From Bacteroidota bacterium (GTDB lineage: Bacteria; Bacteroidota; Bacteroidia; Bacteroidales; VadinHA17): DNA of 6,047 nucleotides. The notes below the pieces were generated by a model. That model made no database searches. It saw nothing but the letters and a program-made list of their open reading frames with translations, and had not been told where the DNA came from. Numbering within the stretch: position 1 is the first letter of the stretch; each line of letters opens with the position of its first letter. This document shows, one piece after another, positions 1-4,886 of this stretch. Where the stretch lies: positions 1 through 6,047 of the forward strand of contig DAOWNN010000145.1 of NCBI GenBank assembly GCA_030642585.1. Direction: 5' to 3'. A program made the translations under genes and the position numbers.

Positions 1-4
1 AGAT

Positions 5-40
5 AGCCACTAAGGCACTAAGACTCTAAGAAACACCAAG
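5..40. repeat. CACTAAGG-type short tandem repeat
   Basis: Imperfect units of about 8-10 bases (GCCACTAAG, GCACTAAG, ACTCTAAG, ACACCAAG) follow one another. From memory, such CACTAAGG/CACAAAG strings are dispersed in intergenic DNA of many Bacteroidota genomes. It resembles, in style but not exact sequence, the CGCAAAG repeat at 3459-3500. No function can be assigned. Confidence 0.6.
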
Positions 41-138
41 AATTTGGATTGTTAATTGAGGATCGTGATACCATTATTTTGAAAAGAATAAAGAAGGGCA
101 AGTCGCTGTTAATCAAAGATAAAGCCAAGTTAGGTTGA
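22..138 (+). other. Short open frame, possible gene fragment
   Basis: A frame without ATG runs from just after a stop at 19-21 to TGA at 136-138. After a repeat-derived start it reads EFGLLIEDRDTIILKRIKKG and continues KSLLIKDKAKLG. The lysine-rich, well-formed end could be the tail of a decayed gene, but I recognise no family and there is no start codon or ribosome-binding context. It overlaps the start of the transposase remnant in another frame. It may equally be non-coding. Confidence 0.15.
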
Positions 139-407
139 CGCATATGCCCGTAGGGGTCGAAATAGCATTTCTTATTTCATGGAATCAATCATATTTATTA
201 GATTTGATAAAAACAAAGGGCAGTAAATATAAAAAGTTCTTTTGGCAAGATGGTTATGGTGGTTTTTCAGTAAGTAGTTCAAAGGTGGAGACTATAAAAA
301 GGTATATATTAAGTCAGAAAGAGCATCATAAAAAGATGTCATTCATTGAAGAATACAAGCTGTTTTTGGACGAATATGGAATTGAATATGATGACAAATA
401 TATTTAA
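135..407 (+). pseudogene. IS200-like / REP-associated tyrosine transposase, 3' remnant
   Basis: Ninety codons, opening from TTG at 135 or ATG at 144, of which only roughly residue 25 onward looks like the family. The C-terminal half of a Y1 (IS200/TnpA-REP) transposase is clear: FFWQDGYGGFSVSSSKVE (35-52), then YILSQ (57-61), where Tyr57 matches the catalytic tyrosine and Gln61 the conserved glutamine four residues later, then HHKKMSFIEEY (64-74) and a YDDKYI end. Family members are usually about 150 residues. The N-terminal half with the metal-binding HUH motif is missing and replaced by unrelated sequence derived from a palindromic repeat. The product cannot be an active nuclease, because the HUH histidines are essential in this family. 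The remnant lies next to small palindromes, the usual partners of REP-associated transposases. Family identity is secure; whether it was a solitary REP-type or an IS200-type enzyme is not. Confidence 0.85.
144..164 (+). repeat. Degenerate copy of the GTCCC/GGGAC palindrome
   Basis: The segment contains CCCGTAGGGG followed by TCGAAATA. It resembles the palindrome family seen intact at 2477, 4582, 4633, 4722 and 4773 (GTCCC-GTA-GGGAC, then a GAATATTT-like tail). A second small inverted repeat, GAAATA (159-164) with TATTTC (173-178), follows directly. The copy sits exactly where homology to the transposase is lost, so it may mark the breakpoint of the truncation. Confidence 0.5.
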
Positions 408-425
408 TCATTGATGTTAATATTT

Positions 426-507
426 CGCCCACTACGGGGCTCAATGCAGAGGGTCTACATTACACATGGCGCTGCCATGTGCTAACTTATTTCAGGCCTA
501 TGGCCTG
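426..507. repeat. Composite hairpin repeat
   Basis: Three small hairpins lie in a row between the transposase remnant and the next gene. GCCC (427-430) pairs with GGGC (437-440). CACATGGC (463-470) pairs with GCCATGTG (474-481) around GCT. CAGGCC (493-498) pairs with GGCCTG (502-507) around TAT. From memory, the order GCCC..GGGC, then a palindrome, then CTAACTTATTTCAGGCC, occurs as a dispersed element in Bacteroidota genomes. The rest of the gap, 508-612, is AT-rich leader DNA for the downstream gene. I saw no convincing TAnnTTTG-type promoter in it. Confidence 0.6.
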
Positions 508-612
508 TTTTCAGTGTTATAGCACCAACATAAAATAATTGCTGTACAATAGCTAACAATTATAAAAGTTATATGGGGCTTGTAAAAAAAACTAATTATC
601 AATTTTAAATTA

Positions 613-2304
613 ATGAAAAAAATATTTTTTGCATCAATAGCCATTTTTTTGTTCTCTGGTATTATCTATGGTCAGGACAGAATTACAGGATTAAACTTTG
701 CCACCCGAAGTGAAGTAATTGCTCAACACGGAATGGCTTGTACCAGTCAGCCCCTCGCTACCCAGGTGGCCCTTGACATTCTTAAAGCTGGCGGGAATGC
801 AATAGACGCAGCTATAGCAGCAAATGCCACACTGGGATTAATGGAGCCTACAGGAAATGGAATGGGTGGTGACCTTTTTGCTATTGTATGGGACTCCAAA
901 ACAAAAAGACTATATGGATTAAATGCAAGCGGTAGATCACCAAAGTCTTTAAGTCTGGAATATTTCCAAAAAAATAATTACAAGAAAATCCCCTCACATG
1001 GTCCCTTGCCTGTATCTGTTCCAGGAGCTGTTGATGGATGGTTTGAACTCAATAAGAAATTTGGATCAAAGCCAATGAGCGAAATTCTACAACCTGCAAT
1101 AGATTATGCAAAAAACGGATTTCCCGTTTCAGAATTAATTGCTTCTTATTGGCGTGGCGGTGCAAGAGGTCTCCAAAGATATCCCAACTTCAAAGAAATT
1201 TTCATGCCAGAAGGTCATGCTCCTGCTAAAGGAGAAGTTTTCAAAAATCCTTATCTGGCATCGACTCTCGAAAAGATCGCCAAAGGGGGCAGGGATGTTT
1301 TCTATAAAGGGGAAATCGCCAAAACTATTGATTCCTTCATGAAAGAACAGGGAGGGTTCCTCTCCTATGATGATATGGTAACCCATACATCTGAATGGGT
1401 AGAGCCCCTGTCAACCAATTATCGCGGTTTTGATATCTGGGAGCTTCCCCCTAATGGACAGGGCACAGCTGCTCTGCAAATGCTGAATATCCTGGAAGGT
1501 TTTGACATTAAATCCATGGACTTTGGAAGTGCAGAATATATCCACCATTTCGTAGAAGCTAAAAAGCTTGCTTTTGAAGACCGGGCAAAATATTATGCAG
1601 ATCCTGCATTTAATGAATTGCCACTGGAACAGCTTCTCTCTAAAGAATATGCAAAAGAACGCAGAGACTTAATAAACCCGGCCAGGGCAGCGCGTAGTTA
1701 TCCGGCAGGAGAACTGGAACAGGGTAATACAATCTACCTTACAGTTGCCGACCAGTGGGGAAATATGATATCTCTGATTCAGAGCAATTACCGGGGAATG
1801 GGGTCGGGAATGGTTCCACCAGGATTGGGATTTATCTTACAGGATCGTGGAGAATTATTTAGCCTTGAAGAAGGGCACATGAATGTTTTTGAACCTGGGA
1901 AAAGGCCATTTCATACAATTATCCCTGCATTTATTACCAGGGATGGCAAACCTTATATCAGTTGTGGTTTAATGGGTGGAGCAATGCAGCCCCAGGGACA
2001 TGCTCAAATTGTTATTAACCTAATAGATTTTGGCATGAATCTGCAGGAAGCGGGAGATGCACCAAGAATAAGACATGGAGGATCCTCCCAACCTACAGGG
2101 GAAGTCATGACAAATGGGGGAATCGTATACCTTGAATCGGGCATTGATTATGATACTATACGAGACCTTATACGCAGGGGACATAAAATTCAATGGGCCG
2201 CAGGAGGATATGGGGGCTACCAGGCCATTTTGTGGGACGAGAAAAACAAGGTTTATTTTGGTGCTTCAGAGTCGAGAAAAGATGGACAAGCTGGAGGGTA
2301 TTAA
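613..2304 (+). CDS. ggt: Secreted gamma-glutamyltransferase-family (Ntn-hydrolase) protein
   Basis: The 563-residue product has the family's usual length. Residues 1-20 form a Sec signal peptide (MKK, a hydrophobic core, then IYG before Gln21), so it acts in the periplasm or outside the cell. In this family a proenzyme cuts itself before a Thr that becomes the nucleophile and transfers or hydrolyses gamma-glutamyl groups, as of glutathione. Here the cut would fall between Asn372 and Thr373 (GNTIYLTVAD), giving a large subunit and a 191-residue small subunit. Other family landmarks are GNGMGGDLFA (81-90), GRSP (107-110, Arg108 probably the substrate carboxylate ligand), SLIQSN (387-392), LQDRG (409-413) and GLMGG (452-456, the Gly-Gly oxyanion site). 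The classical TTH is TIY and the QMDD-type loop is QDRG, as in the acylase-like branch (YwrD-like), so the natural substrate may not be glutathione. ATG 613 is chosen because the signal peptide begins there. It is flanked by repeat-rich gaps and is probably monocistronic. Confidence 0.93.
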   Translation: MKKIFFASIAIFLFSGIIYGQDRITGLNFATRSEVIAQHGMACTSQPLATQVALDILKAGGNAIDAAIAANATLGLMEPTGNGMGGDLFAIVWDSKTKRLYGLNASGRSPKSLSLEYFQKNNYKKIPSHGPLPVSVPGAVDGWFELNKKFGSKPMSEILQPAIDYAKNGFPVSELIASYWRGGARGLQRYPNFKEIFMPEGHAPAKGEVFKNPYLASTLEKIAKGGRDVFYKGEIAKTIDSFMKEQGGFLSYDDMVTHTSEWVEPLSTNYRGFDIWELPPNGQGTAALQMLNILEGFDIKSMDFGSAEYIHHFVEAKKLAFEDRAKYYADPAFNELPLEQLLSKEYAKERRDLINPARAARSYPAGELEQGNTIYLTVADQWGNMISLIQSNYRGMGSGMVPPGLGFILQDRGELFSLEEGHMNVFEPGKRPFHTIIPAFITRDGKPYISCGLMGGAMQPQGHAQIVINLIDFGMNLQEAGDAPRIRHGGSSQPTGEVMTNGGIVYLESGIDYDTIRDLIRRGHKIQWAAGGYGGYQAILWDEKNKVYFGASESRKDGQAGGY

Positions 2305-2312
2305 GAAAGATA

Positions 2313-2343
2313 TCCACCTACGCCTGAAAAAGGCTACGGCGGA
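2313..2343. repeat. Inverted repeat with CACCTACGCC core
   Basis: TCCACCTACGCC (2313-2324) faces GGCTACGGCGGA (2332-2343). The two arms pair as TCC-x-CC and GCC/GGC with an unpaired trinucleotide in the middle. The 10-mer CACCTACGCC recurs exactly at 3655-3664 inside a nested palindrome. It begins eight bases after the stop codon of the upstream gene, so it could act as an RNA end structure, though no T-run follows. Confidence 0.55.
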
Positions 2344-2401
2344 CGAAGAAAGATAAAGTATTAAAATGAATTTTTATTACAGCCTGCGTTAAAGTTTAAG
2401 C

Positions 2402-2422
2402 AGATTGCTTCACTTCGTTCGC
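2402..2422 (-). repeat. GCGAACGAAGTGAAGCAATC-type dispersed repeat
   Basis: Read on the minus strand the segment is GCGAACGAAGTGAAGCAATC plus one base. From memory, close relatives of this string (GCGAAGCAATC within a longer element) are scattered in intergenic DNA of many bacteria and give spurious peptides with CERSEAI. That peptide is indeed encoded here on the minus strand. No function is known to me. Confidence 0.5.
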
Positions 2423-2476
2423 AAAATCCAGGTCTTGTTGTGCCTGAAGGAAAAATTAAGTATGAAGGTTGAGTTA

Positions 2477-2522
2477 GTCCCATGGGGACGGAATATTTGT
2501 AGCCATGGATGTAAGTCCATGG
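2477..2522 (+). repeat. REP-like double palindrome (GTCCC/GGGAC family)
   Basis: The first palindrome is GTCCC-ATG-GGGAC (2477-2489). It is followed by GGAATATTTGTAG, the AT-rich tail typical of this family, and then a second hairpin, CCATGGA (2503-2509) pairing with TCCATGG (2516-2522) around TGTAAG. CCATGG occurs three times in the element. It is the most complete single copy in the window and is the same family as those at 144 and 4582-4785. Confidence 0.7.
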
Positions 2523-2554
2523 TTGAGATAAAACAAGTAGTTGAGCTTTGGCGG

Positions 2555-2579
2555 GATTTTTGCCTGAAGTGCAAAAATC
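2555..2579. repeat. Perfect 9-bp hairpin upstream of the dehydrogenase-like gene
   Basis: GATTTTTGC (2555-2563) and GCAAAAATC (2571-2579) are exact inverted copies around the 7-base loop CTGAAGT. The hairpin ends 36 bases before the ATG at 2616. It is AT-rich and has no T-run, so a rho-independent terminator is doubtful. A role in the leader mRNA or simply a repeat arm is possible. Confidence 0.45.
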
Positions 2580-2615
2580 ATGACAAAGCAAAGTGGACCA
2601 AAGTCGAAAAGGAAC

Positions 2616-3296
2616 ATGAATAAAACAGCAGTATTATTTGGGGCTACAGGATTGGTGGGGAGTCATTTGCTTAATCAATTACTGGAAGATCCACTGTATT
2701 CAAAAGTTATTTCTATAGCAAGAAGAGATACCGGAATTCATAATACAAAACTTGAAAACATTACCGGAGATCTCAGCAATCGTGAATTTCTAAAAGCTCA
2801 TATCAGGGGAGATGTGATATTTTGTTGTCTGGGCACTACCATCAGGAAAGCCGGGTCGCAAGAAGCTTTCTCACTGGTTGACCTTCATTTACCGGTTCTC
2901 ATTGCTGAAATTGGTGAAGGGAATAGTATTCCGGTTATTGTGATTGTTTCATCTCTTGGTGCAAGTACCGGGTCATCTAATTTCTATTTAAAGACCAAGG
3001 GCCAGATGGAAAAACAAGTATTTGGTTTTAATTATAAAAAAATTATCATCCTCAGACCATTCATGTTGATGGGGAAAAGAGATGATTTCCGTTTTGGTGA
3101 AGCCCTGGGAAAACCTTTTCTTCAATTTGCATCCTTATTCATGTTCGGTGCATGGAAAAAATTCAAAGCAATAAAAGCCAGCACAGTTGCAAAAGCAATG
3201 AGGATACTTACTGAAGAAGGTAATGGGAAAATAATTATTGAATCGAATGAAATTGAAACCCAAGTTAAATTAAATGAAGCAGGAAAATTTTCTTGA
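2616..3296 (+). CDS. Atypical short-chain dehydrogenase-like NAD(P)-binding protein
   Basis: The 226-residue product is a single Rossmann domain of the atypical SDR type, resembling the TIP30/HTATIP2 and Fmp52-like group. The N terminus has the dinucleotide-binding beta-strand and GATGLVG loop (9-15). Next come IARRD (34-38), CCLGTTIRKAGS (70-81), the strand ending in VSSLGAS (111-117), and Y124xxxK128 (YLKTK), which match the SDR Ser-Tyr-Lys catalytic set. ILRPFMLMGKRDDFRFGE (145-162) is typical of the TIP30-like group. It is probably a soluble cytoplasmic oxidoreductase or NADP(H)-binding regulator, substrate unknown. The frame is open back to ATG 2580, but ATG 2616 puts the Rossmann strand at the N terminus and has a GGA just before it, at unusually short spacing. 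The 12 extra upstream residues come from repeat DNA. A 311-bp gap argues against an operon with the upstream gene. Confidence 0.88.
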   Translation: MNKTAVLFGATGLVGSHLLNQLLEDPLYSKVISIARRDTGIHNTKLENITGDLSNREFLKAHIRGDVIFCCLGTTIRKAGSQEAFSLVDLHLPVLIAEIGEGNSIPVIVIVSSLGASTGSSNFYLKTKGQMEKQVFGFNYKKIIILRPFMLMGKRDDFRFGEALGKPFLQFASLFMFGAWKKFKAIKASTVAKAMRILTEEGNGKIIIESNEIETQVKLNEAGKFS

Positions 3297-3458
3297 TCTC
3301 GTTAATAAAAGGCAAAGTGAAAAGACCTATCCTGATAATTACACTGGGCTATCCTGCCAAAAAGTTAAGAGCAAAAAAGAGAAAAAAGTTAAGTGAAATA
3401 GTTAGATATAACTCCTATAAAAGAGGGAGGAAGAATGGAAAAATGGAATAAAGAAATT

Positions 3459-3500
3459 ACGCAAAGGGACGCGAAGAAGTCGCAGAGAACCGCAAAGAAA
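3459..3500. repeat. ACGCAAAG-type short tandem repeat
   Basis: Imperfect units of 10-12 bases follow one another: ACGCAAAGGG, ACGCGAAGAAGT, CGCAGAGAAC, CGCAAAGAAA. From memory this is a common low-complexity intergenic motif in Bacteroidota. Function unknown. Confidence 0.6.
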
Positions 3501-3505
3501 GAAGA

Positions 3506-3534
3506 AGCCACAAACCTTTAGCTCACGAGTGGCT
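3506..3534. repeat. Short inverted repeat
   Basis: AGCCAC (3506-3511) is the exact inverse of GTGGCT (3529-3534), with 17 bases between. It could be chance or a further dispersed palindrome. It lies directly after the CGCAAAG repeat. Confidence 0.3.
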
Positions 3535-3640
3535 TTTCAGGGATGGCCCTTTGGGTACGAAGTAATGCACCAATGGAAGACGAATACACGAATGGGAAGA
3601 AAGATGTTCAAGTCTCAAGGAAATAAAATTGGAATGTTGG

Positions 3641-3697
3641 TCCACCTTCGCTATCACCTACGCCAAGGCTATGGTGATCAAAGAAAGCTATGGTGGA
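3641..3697. repeat. Nested double palindrome
   Basis: The outer arms are TCCACCTTCGCT (3641-3652) and AGCTATGGTGGA (3686-3697). The inner arms are ATCACCTACGCC (3653-3664) and GGCTATGGTGAT (3667-3678). In both pairs the first six and last three bases are exactly complementary, while the middle trinucleotide is not. The inner and outer arms are themselves variants of one 12-base unit, so the element looks like the unit duplicated inside itself. The core CACCTACGCC is shared with 2313-2343. Confidence 0.65.
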
Positions 3698-3729
3698 TGA
3701 AAAATGTTGAAATGTTGGAACAATAGGTA

Positions 3730-3750
3730 GTAGGCAGTAAGCAGTAGGCA
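3730..3750. repeat. 7-bp tandem repeat, three copies
   Basis: GTAGGCA, GTAAGCA and GTAGGCA follow each other without gaps. The middle copy differs by one base. It is preceded by a partial unit (GGTA). Such repeats can vary in copy number, but no gene depends on this one here. Confidence 0.65.
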
Positions 3751-3848
3751 AAAGAGAGAAAGAAGAGGTGAGTGATGAGGCTCAAGGCACAGGGAGAAGG
3801 GCAAGAAAAAGAAGCAAGAAAACGACGGAGTAATTAAGCTAAAACACA

Positions 3849-3919
3849 GAACAGTCTTGAACAGTCTTGAACCCGAAACAGTCTTGAACACGGAACAATC
3901 TTGAACTCTGAACAGTCTT
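3849..3919. repeat. 17-bp tandem repeat with GAACAGTCTT core
   Basis: Five copies of the decamer GAACAGTCTT, with at most one change each, start at 3849, 3859, 3876, 3893 and 3910. From 3859 the spacing is exactly 17 bases (for example GAACAGTCTTGAACCCG, then AAACAGTCTTGAACACG, then GAACAATCTTGAACTCT). The first two copies abut at 10 bases. TTGAAC words link the units. I see no gene or known binding site. Confidence 0.7.
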
Positions 3920-4000
3920 TCTCGCAGATTTATGCAAAAAGAGCAGAAAGATATCCTGAACAAATAAGAGAGATTGGACGTCTATGCGAAAAAGAGATGG

Positions 4001-4441
4001 TTAAACATCCGTTTTTTCGGTTTCCTCATCCGGAACAACATGAATTTCAGGCTCATGGTCTTGCAATAAGTAGGCTGTAAACCATGGAATAGTCACAAAA
4101 ATAAAAGCTCCAAAAGAAAGTACTAAAAGAACACCTGCTCCAGGCCAATGCATGATCTTAAACATATAGCCAATCAACATTACCAGGAAAATAATCCCAC
4201 TTACATTAAATACCTGGTGCTTTGAAGCCTGGTACCCCAGGAAAGATGCTATTGCAAATAATAAAAAAGACAAAGCTGGTAATCCGGCCATTGCATTGGG
4301 ACTCACATCGGCTCCACTCTCAAGTAGAATGGTTGATGCTTCCTTTGAATAATTGAAGGTCCAGTGCTGCAACATTGCAAGCAGATCAAAAACAAAAACA
4401 GCAAGGGCCAAAGCAGCAATTACAATAGAAACTTTTTTCAT
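4001..4441 (-). CDS. Small multi-pass membrane protein with HW/HWPGA motifs
   Basis: The 146-residue product has four predicted membrane segments at roughly 4-24, 53-70, 78-95 and 102-126. An acidic, charged soluble tail follows (DHEPEI to TEKTDV). The end of the third segment reads MFKIMHWPGAG (93-103), a motif familiar from the N-terminal membrane part of GldL and other small Bacteroidota membrane proteins. The first segment ends similarly in LLAMLQHW (20-27), suggesting an internal duplication of a helix-HW unit. There is no GldL cytoplasmic domain and no gld neighbour, so calling it a gliding or secretion component would be unsupported. The frame extends 13 codons upstream to ATG 4480, but ATG 4441 (MKKVSIVIAALAL) gives a conventional membrane-protein start. 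It is separated by 445 bp from the glycosyltransferase gene on the same strand, so it is probably transcribed alone. Function unknown. Confidence 0.75.
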   Translation of the reverse strand: MKKVSIVIAALALAVFVFDLLAMLQHWTFNYSKEASTILLESGADVSPNAMAGLPALSFLLFAIASFLGYQASKHQVFNVSGIIFLVMLIGYMFKIMHWPGAGVLLVLSFGAFIFVTIPWFTAYLLQDHEPEIHVVPDEETEKTDV

Positions 4442-4580
4442 GGTTAATAGAATTTGTAAAAAACGAAATTGTAAAAACATCCAAGATAGGCATGAACCTA
4501 ATTTCGAAATAAGGAACTCGCTAATATAATGATAATTGCTTGGATTTTTACCAATACTATCGAGTTAAGGCATACTTATT

Positions 4581-4646
4581 AGTCCCATTGGGACTCAATA
4601 TTTATAGAAAAAACAATCACCAGAGAATACAAGTCCCGTTAGGGAC
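4581..4646 (+). repeat. REP-like palindrome pair, forward orientation
   Basis: The first palindrome is AGTCCC-ATT-GGGACT (4581-4595), followed by CAATATTTATAGAAAA. The second is GTCCC-GTTA-GGGAC (4633-4646), followed by GATATACTATG. The GTCCC words start 51 bases apart (4582 and 4633), and 38 bases lie between the GGGAC of one and the GTCCC of the next. The tail after GGGAC identifies both as forward copies of the family at 2477. Confidence 0.7.
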
Positions 4647-4721
4647 GATATACTATGAATGTTTTATAGATTGAATACGCATTTGTGTGTATATGCAGAA
4701 AACATGTTATTTACATATTAC

Positions 4722-4785
4722 GTCCCTACGGGACTCTATTACAGATAACTTTTCAATTTCTATAAACATATAGTCCCTACGGGAC
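4722..4785 (-). repeat. REP-like palindrome pair, reverse orientation
   Basis: Both palindromes read GTCCC-TAC-GGGAC on the plus strand (4722-4734 and 4773-4785), so they are GTCCC-GTA-GGGAC on the minus strand. On that strand the outer copy is followed by TATATGTTTATAGAAA and the inner copy by GTAATATGTAAATA, the family's AT-rich tail. The GTCCC words again start 51 bases apart with a 38-base spacer, mirroring the pair at 4581-4646. Confidence 0.7.
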
Positions 4786-4886
4786 AATATTAAGGTTGAT
4801 AAACATAAATATCCCCCCTACCTTTTAGGCAAGATGTTTTATTATTGACAACTCTTCTTTCTGCAAAAAGAAAATAGGATAATCTT

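Larger units (their letters stand above)
2305..2615. other. Gene-free gap filled with small palindromes
   Basis: This 311-bp gap between the gamma-glutamyltransferase gene and the dehydrogenase-like gene holds at least four repeat elements, listed separately (2313-2343, 2402-2422, 2477-2522, 2555-2579). It also carries a 9-bp direct repeat, TGCCTGAAG at 2441-2449 and 2561-2569. Frames crossing it are made of repeat sequence. I saw no convincing promoter or classical terminator with a T-run. Confidence 0.7.
3297..4000. other. Gene-free repeat mosaic, about 700 bp
   Basis: I see no credible gene in this stretch. It holds, in order, purine-rich AT DNA (about 3360-3450), a CGCAAAG tandem repeat (3459-3500), a short inverted repeat (3506-3534), a nested palindrome (3641-3697), a 7-bp tandem repeat (3730-3750), a 17-bp tandem repeat (3849-3919), and a CGCAGATTTATGC-type string near 3923-3936. 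AATGTTGGAA-like words recur around 3630 and 3710. Open frames across it translate to low-complexity peptides. Confidence 0.7.
4442..4886. other. Gene-free gap with palindrome array
   Basis: This 445-bp, very AT-rich gap lies between two minus-strand genes. Its main content is two pairs of GTCCC/GGGAC palindromes (4581-4646 and 4722-4785), listed separately. The part nearest 4442 should hold the leader of the membrane-protein gene. The part at 4786-4886 is the glycosyltransferase 3' region, with no clear GC-rich terminator. No coding frame is credible here. Confidence 0.7.

Noticed and set aside
1135..1386. Alternative frames inside the gamma-glutamyltransferase gene
   Set aside because: They are shadows of a strongly recognisable gene on the plus strand.
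2555..2579. Rho-independent terminator
   Set aside because: The stem is AT-rich, no T-run follows on either strand, and it lies close to the next start codon rather than the previous stop.
2361..2591. Minus-strand 76-codon frame across the gap
   Set aside because: Its sequence is the translation of dispersed repeats (a CERSEAI-type peptide and a VPMG peptide from the GTCCC palindrome), with no ribosome-binding context and no recognisable domain.
613..3296. Operon of gamma-glutamyltransferase and dehydrogenase-like genes
   Set aside because: The 311-bp gap filled with palindromes and the lack of a functional link argue against co-transcription.
3529..3726. Plus-strand 65-codon frame
   Set aside because: It runs through the nested palindrome and tandem repeats and matches no family I know.
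3688..3963. Minus-strand 91-codon frame
   Set aside because: It is a low-complexity, Phe/Leu/Ser-rich peptide produced by the 17-bp and 7-bp tandem repeats and AATGTTGGAA-like words, not a gene.
4481..4512. Possible Bacteroidota promoter for the membrane-protein gene (minus strand TATCTTGG with an upstream TTTC)
   Set aside because: One mismatch to TAnnTTTG and an imperfect -33 element in very AT-rich DNA. Such matches are expected by chance, so it is not annotated.
4581..4785. Possible CRISPR array
   Set aside because: There are only four short (13-14 bp) imperfect palindromes, in two orientations, with unequal gaps (51, 89, 51) and no cas genes. This does not fit direct repeats with uniform spacers.
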